Program-made: the position numbers and the translations under genes
Part shown: piece after piece, positions 7,877 through 15,878 of the stretch
Position numbering within the stretch: position 1 is the first letter of the stretch
Layout: each line of letters starts with the position of its first letter
Notes under the pieces: model-generated
What the model was told of the DNA's origin: nothing
What the model saw: only the letters and a program-made list of their open reading frames with translations
Databases searched by the model: none
Source: Oscillospiraceae bacterium
Lineage (GTDB): Bacteria; Bacillota; Clostridia; Oscillospirales; Ruminococcaceae
Direction: 5' to 3'
Length of the DNA stretch: 57,319 bases
Assembly (NCBI GenBank): GCA_017559185.1
Contig: JAFYSU010000020.1
Span: 1 to 57,319 of the forward strand

Positions 7877-9430
7877 ATGAGTATTTTAACCGTAGAAAAT
7901 GTTTCGCATGGTTTTGGTTCAAGAAAGATTTTGGAAAATGCATCTTTCCGTCTGCTTAAAGGTGAGCATGTAGGTCTTGTAGGTGCAAACGGTGAGGGTA
8001 AATCCACATTTCTTAATATCATTACAGGTCAGCTCATGCCGGATGAAGGTAAAATTCAATGGTGCAACCGTATAACAACAGGTTACCTTGACCAGAGCAG
8101 TACACTCACAAAAGGTAAAACCATTCGTGAAGTTCTGCGTGAAGCTTTTTCCGATATGTACAAAATGGAGCAGGAAATGCTTGAGCTGTACGAAAAAATG
8201 GGCGAGGTTGAAGGCGACGAGCTTGACGCGCTCATGGCAGATGTTGGCGAAATTCAGGAAATGCTTGAGCACAGCGGTTTTTATGTTTTGGACTCCCGAA
8301 TTGAAGAATATGCAAACGGTTTGGGCTTGGGTGAGATTGGCTTGGACAAAGATGTTACCGACCTTAGCGGTGGTCAGCGTACCAAAGTATTGCTCACAAA
8401 GCTGCTGCTTCAAAACCCAATGATTCTTATCTTGGACGAGCCTACCAACTACCTTGACGAAAACCACATTAACTGGCTTAAAAACTTCCTTCAGAACTAC
8501 GAAAATGCGTTTATTCTGGTATCGCACGATATACCATTCCTTAACTCTGTTGTAAATGTTATCTACCATGTGGAGGACGCTGTGCTTACCCGTTACAAAG
8601 GTGACTACAACGACTTCCGCAATATGTACGAGCTTAAAAAGCGTCAGCTTGAACAGGCGTATGAAAAACAGCAAAAGGAAATTGCCCAGCTCGAGGACTT
8701 TGTTGCACGAAACAAAGCGCGTGTTGCAACCACCAACATGGCAAAGAGCCGTCAGAAAAAACTGGACAAAATGGAAGTTATTCAGCTTGCAAAAGCAAAA
8801 ATTAAGCCTACATTCTCATTTAATACAGCAAGAACACCAGGTCGTGTTGTAATTGAAGCAAAGGATTTGGTGCTTGGTTATGATGAGCCGCTTACAAGTC
8901 CACTTAACTTCAAGCTGGAACGCGGTCAAAAGGTTGCTATTAAGGGTGTTAACGGTTTGGGTAAATCCACATTGCTCAAAACCTTGCTTGGCATACAGCC
9001 TGCAATTTCGGGCAGTGTTGAGCTTGACCAGTTTGTTCAGGTGGGCTACTTTGAACAGGAACACGCAGGCGGCAGCCATACCGCATTGCAGGAAATTTGG
9101 GAAGAATACCCATCCATGACCAATGCCGAGGTTCGTGCGGCACTTGCAAAATGCGGTCTTACCACACAGCACATTGAAAGCCAGATGCGTGTGCTCAGCG
9201 GTGGTGAAAATGCAAAAGTCCGCCTTTGCAAGCTCATGCTCAGGGAAATGAACCTGTTGGTACTGGACGAACCTACCAACCACCTTGATGTTGACGCAAA
9301 AGATGCACTTAAAGAAGCTGTACAGAACTTTAAAGGCACTGTTTTGCTTGTAAGCCACGAACCTGAATTTTACAGCGGTGTAGCAACCGACATTTGGAAT
9401 TTGGAAGACTGGACAACAAAAATTGTATAA
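7877..9430 (+). CDS. ABC-F family ATPase (ribosome-associated)
   Basis: A 517-residue soluble protein with two ATP-binding cassettes and no membrane segment. Domain 1 has Walker A GANGEGKST, signature LSGGQRTKV and Walker B LILDEPTNYLD. Domain 2 has GVNGLGKST, LSGGENAKV and LLVLDEPTNHLD. The charged inter-domain linker (about residues 235-300) is typical of ABC-F proteins, which act on the ribosomal E site as translation factors or antibiotic-protection proteins. It most resembles the YbiT/YkpA branch rather than a known resistance type. ATG 7877 follows TTGGAGGAG. A terminator follows directly. Confidence 0.92.
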   Translation: MSILTVENVSHGFGSRKILENASFRLLKGEHVGLVGANGEGKSTFLNIITGQLMPDEGKIQWCNRITTGYLDQSSTLTKGKTIREVLREAFSDMYKMEQEMLELYEKMGEVEGDELDALMADVGEIQEMLEHSGFYVLDSRIEEYANGLGLGEIGLDKDVTDLSGGQRTKVLLTKLLLQNPMILILDEPTNYLDENHINWLKNFLQNYENAFILVSHDIPFLNSVVNVIYHVEDAVLTRYKGDYNDFRNMYELKKRQLEQAYEKQQKEIAQLEDFVARNKARVATTNMAKSRQKKLDKMEVIQLAKAKIKPTFSFNTARTPGRVVIEAKDLVLGYDEPLTSPLNFKLERGQKVAIKGVNGLGKSTLLKTLLGIQPAISGSVELDQFVQVGYFEQEHAGGSHTALQEIWEEYPSMTNAEVRAALAKCGLTTQHIESQMRVLSGGENAKVRLCKLMLREMNLLVLDEPTNHLDVDAKDALKEAVQNFKGTVLLVSHEPEFYSGVATDIWNLEDWTTKIV

Positions 9431-9434
9431 TTTT

Positions 9435-9466
9435 AAAAAGCGTTCCGTTTTTCGGAACGCTTTTTT
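9435..9466 (+). terminator. Terminator of the ABC-F gene
   Basis: The 13-bp stem AAAAAGCGTTCCG with CGGAACGCTTTTT has a short T loop and a T tail. Confidence 0.9.
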
Positions 9467-9540
9467 GATGTTGTGAATTTATGGGAGTAATTTTGTTCAT
9501 ACTAACCTCGAAAAAAAATTTTTGCCCGAGGTGATGCATT

Positions 9541-10215
9541 TTGTTCAAACATGAAAAACTCCTGCTAAAACCCGTAGAGGTAGAACGCCCAAATCCGCAG
9601 TATGCCGTACTGCTTCAGGAGCAGCTTGGAGGCTGCAACGGTGAGCTTAAAGCGGCAATGCAGTATATGTCGCAAAGCTTTCGCATTAAAGACCCCGTTA
9701 TAAAGGATTTGTTCATGGACATTGCGGCAGAGGAATTGAGCCACATGGAAATGGTTGCAACAACCATAAATCTGCTTAACGGGCACGATGTGGACAACAC
9801 AAAGGTAAGTGCGGGTGAAATTCAAACTCATGTCACATTTGGACTTACTCCCGCTTTGGTGAATGCTTCAGGTTATTCGTGGACAGCCGATTATGTTACC
9901 GTAACAGGCGACCTTTGTGCCGACCTGCTTGCCAATATTGCATCGGAACAGCGTGCAAAAGTGGTTTACGAATACCTGTATCGCCAAATTGAGGACAAAA
10001 AAGTGCGTGATACCATTGATTTCCTGCTTAACCGTGAAGAAGCGCACAACGCAATGTTCCGTGAAGCCTTCAACAAGGTGCAGAACACAGGCTCGAACAA
10101 GGACTTTGGTGTTACCGCAGATTCTCGTCTTTACTTTGACCTTTCGTCACCGTCGCCAAAGGGTGGTTTTTCGGATACAAATGTACAGCCGCCAAGCTTT
10201 AAAGAACCGTCGTGA
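9541..10215 (+). CDS. Manganese catalase (ferritin-like)
   Basis: A 224-residue di-manganese protein that would break down hydrogen peroxide. The helical bundle has the expected metal ligands: the Glu in GELKAAMQYM, EELSHMEM in helix 2, the Glu in IASEQRAKV and REEAHNAMF in helix 4. The C-terminal FDLSSPSPKGG segment is common in this family, which also includes spore-coat CotJC. It is longer than CotJC, so I call it catalase. The start is TTG 9541, with GAGGTGAT ideally placed; no ATG fits. It is a single-gene unit with terminators on both sides, consistent with an oxidative-stress gene in an anaerobe. Confidence 0.9.
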   Translation: MFKHEKLLLKPVEVERPNPQYAVLLQEQLGGCNGELKAAMQYMSQSFRIKDPVIKDLFMDIAAEELSHMEMVATTINLLNGHDVDNTKVSAGEIQTHVTFGLTPALVNASGYSWTADYVTVTGDLCADLLANIASEQRAKVVYEYLYRQIEDKKVRDTIDFLLNREEAHNAMFREAFNKVQNTGSNKDFGVTADSRLYFDLSSPSPKGGFSDTNVQPPSFKEPS

Positions 10216-10223
10216 TAAAAGTT

Positions 10224-10262
10224 ACACCCCTTTTCCGTTCTTGCGGAAAAGGGGTGTTTTTA
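10224..10262 (+). terminator. Terminator of the Mn catalase gene
   Basis: The 14-bp perfect stem ACACCCCTTTTCCG / CGGAAAAGGGGTGT is followed by a T run. It may also serve the convergent GIY-YIG gene. Confidence 0.9.
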
Positions 10263-10269
10263 AAGTAAA

Positions 10270-11040
10270 TTATATTCTTTGGTCGTAAGACTCTAAAAGA
10301 ATGTTTTTAGCTTCTTCAATATCATCAATCGGATATAGATAAGAACGATAATTTAAAGTCCAAAGAAATTTATCAGGTACCTTTTCACCAATACTATAAT
10401 CATTTTTAGGATGCAGAGTTAACAACATAATTCTATTTTTTTGAATATGAAGTTCTACAAAATATTTTCCGTTTACTCTCCAACCAATATATTGTGGGAT
10501 AATGTTCATTTCCACATTGCTGAGAGTGCTGTATACCTCTGTTTCAAGTTGCTTATATAGATTTACCATATCTGCATTTTTTGATATAAGGTATTCATTA
10601 AGCGAAATTGGTTGTGCTTTCTTTCTAGAACTTACTTCAATTTCAACAAGTTCAGCAGTTTCTTCAGCATTCTTTTCATCTTCTGATGCTGGGTATAGTT
10701 TAAGTTTATCGGTTCGGTCATGTATTTCTGCAATAGCTTCAAGTAGAGAGTAGGCATCCTCTTTAGTCATTGCATAAAACTCTTTCTTCCTAGGTTTGCC
10801 ATTAAATGTATCAATAGCGCGTAAATTAGGATTGAGTTTATCTATTAAATTATGTAAATTTAAGTCGCTTAGACGCTTTGGAACTTCATATGTTGCGTAA
10901 ATTCTAAAAGCAAACGGAATACATTCGCTTCTGTTTAAATCAGCTAATCTTTTTTCAACATTATCGGCGTATCCAATTTTAACATAGTCGGGAAATGAAG
11001 GATTTGTGAGAATATAAATAACACCTTTTGAATCTGACAT
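10270..11040 (-). CDS. GIY-YIG nuclease-like protein with C-terminal DUF5655-like domain
   Basis: A 256-residue protein. Residues 6-85 resemble the T5orf172 branch of GIY-YIG nucleases: VIYILTN, then VKIGYADNVEKRLADLN. The C-terminal 100 residues (IIPQYIGWRVNGKYFVELHIQ, then DKFLWTLNY) look like DUF5655, often joined to nuclease or restriction-type domains. The middle is charged and low in complexity. Its AT-rich composition differs from the flanking genes, and it sits alone beside an integrated element, which suggests horizontal gain. A role in defence or repair is inference only. Confidence 0.75.
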   Translation of the reverse strand: MSDSKGVIYILTNPSFPDYVKIGYADNVEKRLADLNRSECIPFAFRIYATYEVPKRLSDLNLHNLIDKLNPNLRAIDTFNGKPRKKEFYAMTKEDAYSLLEAIAEIHDRTDKLKLYPASEDEKNAEETAELVEIEVSSRKKAQPISLNEYLISKNADMVNLYKQLETEVYSTLSNVEMNIIPQYIGWRVNGKYFVELHIQKNRIMLLTLHPKNDYSIGEKVPDKFLWTLNYRSYLYPIDDIEEAKNILLESYDQRI

Positions 11041-11060
11041 AATTATTTCTCCTTGATTTC

Positions 11061-11918
11061 TTAATAAACCCCAAGCTGTGAAATGTACTTATCAATCTTG
11101 TTAAGCTTGTCGGCGTTGGAAACTCCGATTTTTTTACTGATGCAGGCGCAAAGTGCCTCGGCAACAAAAACTACCGCTACATATGAGTTGAAAAAGGTGT
11201 TGCTGTCCACATTTACGGTGAAGAGTGTGGAAGCGTAGCGGGCAAGGGGGGAGGTTGCCTTGTCGGTTATAAGTATTATTTTTGCACCGCTGTCGTAAGC
11301 CATTTGTGCTGCAAGCAGGTCCATTTGGGAATAGCGCGGAAAGCTTATAAGTATAAGGCAGTCGTTTTCGTCAATGTCGGCAATATGGTCGATAACATTT
11401 ATTGCAGGGTCAGAGCAAAGAAAAACATTGGGCAGCATGTGTTTTAGCCAAAGCAGCATCATGTCACCAACACCCGAGTTAGCACGGGACGAAACCAAAA
11501 ACTTGTTGCGGCTGCCCATAATTATTGCGGCGGCGCGTTCGAAGGTGTCCATTGTATTTTTACTCAGTACAGAATCAAGGTTGTCACGCACATTGGCAAG
11601 GTGGGTTTGAACGGTGTTAGCCTCGCTTTGCTCAATGCTAAGCTTAAGGCGCTGTGCAGGAACATCAATGCTGCTTTCAATGTGCATTGCCTGCGTGTAG
11701 CTGCTGCGCATTGCACGCTGAAATTCCATGTATCCGCTGTAACCCAAGGTTCGTGTAAAACGAATAACCGAAGAGTTGCTCACACCTATTCTGGAAGCCA
11801 TGTCTGTCGAGGTCATAAAGCAGGCTTCGGTAAAGTTATCCAATATAAATTCCGCTATAAGCGATTCTTTTTTGGTAAGGCTGGTCGAGGAAATCATTTC
11901 CTTTAATTTTTGTGTCAC
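11061..11918 (-). CDS. MurR/RpiR family transcriptional regulator
   Basis: A 285-residue repressor or activator. The N-terminal helix-turn-helix of the RpiR type (TSTDMASRIGVSNSSVIRFTRTLGY) is followed by a SIS sugar-phosphate isomerase domain (FLVSSRANSGVGDMM, LILISFPRYSQMDLLAA, LITDKATSPLA) that binds phosphosugars. The start is GTG 11918 with GGAGGGT upstream. Its target is not obvious, because no sugar operon adjoins it. The integrated element begins about 30 nt upstream of its start, so its native promoter has probably been separated or replaced. Confidence 0.93.
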   Translation of the reverse strand: MTQKLKEMISSTSLTKKESLIAEFILDNFTEACFMTSTDMASRIGVSNSSVIRFTRTLGYSGYMEFQRAMRSSYTQAMHIESSIDVPAQRLKLSIEQSEANTVQTHLANVRDNLDSVLSKNTMDTFERAAAIIMGSRNKFLVSSRANSGVGDMMLLWLKHMLPNVFLCSDPAINVIDHIADIDENDCLILISFPRYSQMDLLAAQMAYDSGAKIILITDKATSPLARYASTLFTVNVDSNTFFNSYVAVVFVAEALCACISKKIGVSNADKLNKIDKYISQLGVY

Positions 11919-11946
11919 GGTTTACCCTCCCTAAAGAGCAATATAA

Positions 11947-11965
11947 CTAATTATAATCGTATATA
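11947..11965 (+). repeat. Putative attL core of the integrated element
   Basis: A 19-bp sequence matches 17616-17634 with one T/C difference. It lies in the gap just upstream of rpiR. A one-base difference between ends is compatible with a tyrosine-recombinase overlap region. The insertion is intergenic, not in a tRNA gene. Confidence 0.6.
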
Positions 11966-12010
11966 AAAAAATAACCTTGATTTTAAAGCCTTTTTTCCTC
12001 TTGCTGTTAC

Positions 12011-12033
12011 TAATTTACACCAAATTTACACCA
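12011..12033 (+). repeat. Left arm-type repeat (tandem AATTTACACCA)
   Basis: Two back-to-back copies of an 11-mer, identical to 17463-17485 over 23 nt. This fits the short direct repeats that Tn916-type integrases bind near element ends. Confidence 0.65.
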
Positions 12034-12088
12034 CTTTCAAGAAGTTTATTACTACACACCAAAAACAAGAAAAAGGAGAACTTTAAAA

Positions 12089-12739
12089 ATGAATATCTTT
12101 AATCCTGCTATTAACTTTAATTGCTTTGAAACAAACAAGTATTTTACCCACGCTCAATTTTACGGCAAAGATATAATCCCAGAAGGATATTTTACAATGG
12201 CTGATATTATAAAAACATCAGAAGGTGTTTTTATTGATTTTGTATTTACACACTATAACACTATTTTCGATGAACAGGGTGAAACAGCCATCGAGTCAGC
12301 CGTAAAAAACAAATGTGAGATTGCACCATTAAGCACATTTAAAGGTATTAACATAGTTGTACCAGATAGCGAAAATATCAACAGTTACTACATAGCTACA
12401 TTTTTTGATGATGACGGTTTTATTGATAACTACCTCTTGCAACTTGATACAATGGATAATGAATATCCAGTGTGCTTATCTTCAAAACAAATTTGTTTGC
12501 AGCTGTTTTGTTGGGAAAAAATCAATCCTACAATAGAGCAAAGTTTGTACATTAAATTCTGTTTCATGAAAGCACTTAATGGCAAAGACTATAGCCAAGT
12601 GAGAATAGTTGACGATATAGAAACTATTGCAGACAAATGCACTATTCCACCAATTATTGATAAAACCGCTACACTGCAAGAAACATTAAACAGTGTTAAA
12701 ACAAGCCTTGAAACCATAGAAAAGCAAATAAACAAATAA
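12089..12739 (+). CDS. Unknown element-borne protein, 216 aa
   Basis: I do not recognise this protein. It is acidic, rich in aromatic and Asn/Asp residues, and has no membrane segment or signal peptide. The last 30 residues (ATLQETLNSVKTSLETIEKQ) should form a short coiled coil, suggesting oligomerisation. AAAAGGAG lies at a good distance before ATG 12089. It occupies the cargo position next to the left end of the element, where accessory or defence genes are often found, but nothing in the sequence shows its function. Confidence 0.7.
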   Translation: MNIFNPAINFNCFETNKYFTHAQFYGKDIIPEGYFTMADIIKTSEGVFIDFVFTHYNTIFDEQGETAIESAVKNKCEIAPLSTFKGINIVVPDSENINSYYIATFFDDDGFIDNYLLQLDTMDNEYPVCLSSKQICLQLFCWEKINPTIEQSLYIKFCFMKALNGKDYSQVRIVDDIETIADKCTIPPIIDKTATLQETLNSVKTSLETIEKQINK

Positions 12740-13026
12740 GGCTGTTTCCGAGCCGTCGCAGGATATGAGCAGTCTATTAGCGTGTAGTTGGATTGAGTGA
12801 AGGCAAAACTACGGCTTTGCCGACACGAAATACAATAGCTAATAGACTGCGAATGTGACACCGCAGTCGCTTGCGACAAGGGGGAACTGTATACTAAAAC
12901 ACTGAATTTATAAATCTTTTACAATCAAAAGGGAGCTGTTTATGGTACTATATAAATAATAAAGAACTATAGAAGGCTGCTAAAAACAGCTCCCTTTTAA
13001 AAAATCAAGACTGGAGGTTTCAGCAT
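12740..13026 (+). other. Structured non-coding region with two perfect inverted repeats
   Basis: Two nested structures lie in this 287-nt gap. The first is a 13-bp inverted repeat (GCAGTCTATTAGC at 12769-12781, its complement at 12838-12850) with inner pairings CGTGT/ACACG and GGCAAA/TTTGCC, which can form a branched fold or cruciform. A small GTCGC-TT-GCGAC hairpin follows near 12865. The second is a perfect 15-bp inverted repeat, 12927-12941 with 12984-12998, around a 42-nt AT-rich loop, just before the 377-aa gene. An origin, transfer site or regulatory RNA would all fit; I cannot choose from sequence alone. Confidence 0.6.
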
Positions 13027-14160
13027 TTGAAGTACACAGATGAACATTATATCCGCAAAGTTTCACAGCTCCCCAATGGCGGCACAGAGTTCAGCAACTA
13101 TTTAGAGCTATGTGAATACTTTGAATTAGTTCCCACCAAAGGGCAACAGCGTGAAAGACATTTTAAACAACTCAGCAGATTTGTTGATATTGAACGCACA
13201 GGACGGAGAATTACAGTTACACCGCTACAAGCCTACATTCCTAAAAAAACCATATCCACCAACTATCAAGCAGTACAAAGCATTTTACTATACCACTTAA
13301 AGGACAATACACTAACCGCTAAAAAAACACCTTTTATGAAAATGTGTGGTTATGATATAGAGCCTGTAATAAACACCGCCAACAGGTTTGAAACTAAAGC
13401 CATAGCTAAACATTTAGATAAGTTTGACTTAGAGAGTTGGGAACGGCAAGATATGGAGAAAATGCTAAACCGTTGCAAGCTATCTAAACTTAAACAAGCC
13501 ACAGGCAAATTTGTATCATTACAAAGAGCATTGAACGCACTGCAAAAGAAAAAAATTATTCAATGGGAACGCAAAGAGTTTTACTATATTGCAGAGGTAG
13601 ACAAGCATACAGAACACCCACCAATTACAGGCAATAACAAACTTAAAGAAGTTGTATCGGCTGTCATTAACGATAAGCCAAAATGTAAATTAGATTTTAA
13701 GACAGGTCAACAGTTCCCATTAACAGACACAGACAAAGCACGATTTGAAAGCCTTAAACAGGAAATAAAAACATTTATGCAGACGGATTTTAAACACTAT
13801 CCAGACTTTAACGCTTTATCGAGCGAAGTGTATAACCGCTATCAATGGGAAAGCGGTATTTATAATATGGGTGCAGAAATATCCATCACCATACCACCGA
13901 ACTACACAAATAAAAAAGTCCTTGCTGCTGAATACAACAAGGCACTAAAACACCAACAACAGCAATTTTTAAAGCAACTAAAAAAATCCATTGTTGAACA
14001 ATATGAATGTTGGCTGAAGATACTAACTTATTATCAAGCTTTTGAAAAGATACGCCCCGAATATGAGGAAATTCTGCAAACTATACTCATCGACACTTGT
14101 GGCGATATACTTAAACAGTACACCAAGAAGTCTATTACTTGGGAGTTTATAACCAGTTAA
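13027..14160 (+). CDS. Unknown 377-aa protein, candidate replication initiator of the element
   Basis: A basic, Lys/Gln-rich protein without membrane segments. The N-terminal 75 residues (CEYFELVPTKGQQRERHFKQL, then RRITVTPL) have the look of a winged-helix DNA-binding region. The C-terminal third is helical (YNKALKHQQQQFLKQLKK). I find no RCR relaxase or Rep HUH motif and no integrase or resolvase signature. The start is TTG 13027, with CTGGAGG upstream. Its position after two inverted repeats and before the regulator is where small elements carry replication or excision functions, so Rep is a guess from context. Confidence 0.65.
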   Translation: MKYTDEHYIRKVSQLPNGGTEFSNYLELCEYFELVPTKGQQRERHFKQLSRFVDIERTGRRITVTPLQAYIPKKTISTNYQAVQSILLYHLKDNTLTAKKTPFMKMCGYDIEPVINTANRFETKAIAKHLDKFDLESWERQDMEKMLNRCKLSKLKQATGKFVSLQRALNALQKKKIIQWERKEFYYIAEVDKHTEHPPITGNNKLKEVVSAVINDKPKCKLDFKTGQQFPLTDTDKARFESLKQEIKTFMQTDFKHYPDFNALSSEVYNRYQWESGIYNMGAEISITIPPNYTNKKVLAAEYNKALKHQQQQFLKQLKKSIVEQYECWLKILTYYQAFEKIRPEYEEILQTILIDTCGDILKQYTKKSITWEFITS

Positions 14161-14163
14161 CGC

Positions 14164-14271
14164 AGTATCAAAAGTGACGGTACATAAAATAGTATCAAAA
14201 CTTATTGACAAACGGCACTAAATCAGATAAAATTATAGTATCAATTCTATCGTTCGTTAGATTTGATACTT
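14164..14271 (+). promoter_or_regulatory. Consensus promoter with AGTATCAA operator repeats
   Basis: TTGACA at 14205-14210 and TAAAAT at 14228-14233 are separated by exactly 17 nt, and they drive the XRE gene at 14330. AGTATCAA occurs at 14164, 14191 (just before the -35) and 14237 (just after the -10), and inverted as TTTGATACT at 14262. Copies bracketing the promoter suggest a repressor-binding cluster, most simply for the XRE protein encoded next. Confidence 0.7.
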
Positions 14272-14329
14272 AACGGATATGTCAACAAGTTTTTTACAAT
14301 TTTAAAAACTTTTTTGAAAAGGTGAAAAT

Positions 14330-14566
14330 ATGGAAAATAATGTAAAATTTAATGCTAAGCAATTTGGGGATAATTTGAAACAAGCAAGGACAAATAAAGG
14401 AATGTTAGCGGAACATATAGCGGATTATATAAATATTAGTTTAGTGGCATTATCCAAGTATGAAAATGGTCACAGAGTGCCAAGAATAGATACAGTGGCA
14501 AAAATAGCAGACTGTTTAAATGTTCCGATTGACCAATTGATTAAAGATTGTTTGATTAAAGAATAA
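14330..14566 (+). CDS. XRE-family helix-turn-helix regulator of the element
   Basis: A 78-residue single-domain repressor-like protein. The helix-turn-helix spans about residues 12-66 (NLKQARTNKGMLAEHIADYI, then LVALSKYENGHRVPR). The usual Thr-Gln of the turn is replaced, but the fold pattern is clear. ATG 14330 is preceded by AAAGGTGA. The promoter and repeated operators immediately upstream indicate self-regulation, and it probably controls excision or copy-number genes of the element. Confidence 0.88.
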   Translation: MENNVKFNAKQFGDNLKQARTNKGMLAEHIADYINISLVALSKYENGHRVPRIDTVAKIADCLNVPIDQLIKDCLIKE

Positions 14567-14654
14567 TGACGGCAGCGTGACAATAAAATTTATATCTGGT
14601 ATTGAAAACCAGATGAAGCAAAGGTGAATTGTTGCTAAAAGTGAGGTGTACCAA

Positions 14655-15326
14655 ATGACAGTTTACGGCTATGCAAGGATAAGCACAAACAAGCAAAGTA
14701 TTGAACGGCAGATAAGGAATATTTTAACGGAGTTTCCTACCGCTGTAATAGTACAAGAAACTTACACAGGTACAAAGATAAACAGGCAAGAGTGGGAAAA
14801 ACTCTATATCACAGTTAAAACCAATGACACAGTAGTGTTTGATAGTGTATCACGCATGAGTCGTAACGCTGACGAGGGGTTCACAGCTTATCAAGAGTTA
14901 TACAACCGTGGAGTCAATCTTGTATTCCTTAAAGAACCACACATAAACACAGAAACATTTAAAACTGCATTAGCTAACAGCCAACTTACCAAAACAGGCA
15001 CAGCGGTTGATTATATACTGGAAGGTGTAACAAAGTACCTTATGGCATTAGCTAAAGAGCAGATTAAACTTGCCTTTGAACAATCAGAAAAGGAAGTACA
15101 AGACCTACAGCAGCGTACAAAGGAAGGCATAGAAACAGCAAGGCTAAACGGTAAACAAATTGGACAGCCTAAGGGTAATAAGCTGACAACTAAAAAGAGC
15201 ATAGCCAAAAAGCAAGAAATTCAAGAGTATTTAAAACGCAATCTGTCAGACAGTGAGATAATAACATTAACAGGACTTGCAAGGAATACATACTACAAGT
15301 ATAAGCGTGAGTTAAAACAGGAATAA
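14655..15326 (+). CDS. Serine recombinase (resolvase/invertase family)
   Basis: A 223-residue small serine recombinase. The catalytic block YGYARIST gives the nucleophile Ser10 and Arg8. The downstream SVSRMSRN segment holds the other active-site arginines. A long dimerisation helix follows (about residues 125-165), and a C-terminal helix-turn-helix (SDSEIITLTGLARNTYYKYK) reads DNA. GAGGTG lies before ATG 14655; an in-frame GTG 9 nt earlier lies within that ribosome site. Such enzymes resolve dimers or invert segments, so it may act on the repeats in the non-coding region that follows. A terminator follows at 15351. Confidence 0.9.
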   Translation: MTVYGYARISTNKQSIERQIRNILTEFPTAVIVQETYTGTKINRQEWEKLYITVKTNDTVVFDSVSRMSRNADEGFTAYQELYNRGVNLVFLKEPHINTETFKTALANSQLTKTGTAVDYILEGVTKYLMALAKEQIKLAFEQSEKEVQDLQQRTKEGIETARLNGKQIGQPKGNKLTTKKSIAKKQEIQEYLKRNLSDSEIITLTGLARNTYYKYKRELKQE

Positions 15327-15350
15327 GTGTAATAATGGCTAATAATGATT

Positions 15351-15386
15351 AGGGGGGTACTTATCAAGTATTCCCCTATTTTTTTG
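15351..15386 (+). terminator. Terminator of the serine recombinase gene
   Basis: The hairpin AGGGGGGTACTT / AAGTATTCCCCT, with minor mismatch, is followed by ATTTTTTTG. Confidence 0.8.
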
Positions 15387-15556
15387 CCTAAATGTTTATG
15401 AGGTGGTCAAAACAACAGCAGAGCCTAAATTTTTATAGTACCGAAGAACAAATGTTTTCGCTGTTTTTTACTCAATTTTTCAGTGTTACCCTATATAAAA
15501 AACACCTTGTATTTACCGCTAAACTATCTGCCGAATACCTAAACCCTACCCCTACA

Positions 15557-15694
15557 ATGCCCACTTTTGCCTTTTTGATAGACATACAGTGCAGAGAAAA
15601 TAATTTTCTATCCTGCATAGGGTAACTATATCCCTACCCTACTAAAATATTTTTTCCTCGATAAATACAAGGGAAAAAAGGTAAAAGTGAACAT
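15557..15694 (+). repeat. Module A: 138 bp bounded by inverted 20-bp repeats
   Basis: The left copy is inverted (ATGCCCACTTTTGCC at 15557) and the right copy direct (GGTAAAAGTGAACAT ending at 15694). The intervening sequence differs from module B although the total length is identical. Confidence 0.65.
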
Positions 15695-15740
15695 TACCCT
15701 AAAATAGCGTAGCGGTATAAACTACAAGCTATTTAATAAG

Positions 15741-15878
15741 ATACCCACTTTTACCATTTTGCTACATAAATAGCCAATGATTTTTTTATTACTCACTTTA
15801 TAGGTATCTGTACCTTATGAGATACAGAAAAAAATTTTCCCTTAGTTACTATCCACACAAAAAGGCAAAAGTGAGCAT
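15741..15878 (+). repeat. Module B: 138 bp bounded by inverted 20-bp repeats
   Basis: The left copy is inverted (ATACCCACTTTTACC at 15741) and the right copy direct (GGCAAAAGTGAGCAT ending at 15878). It has the same end-to-end length as module A, and both modules are followed by CTACAARCTATTT. Confidence 0.65.

Noticed and set aside
15392..15625. 77-codon frame in the non-coding part of the integrated element
   Set aside because: It has no ribosome site, starts just after a terminator, and runs through the repeat modules. Composition is non-coding.
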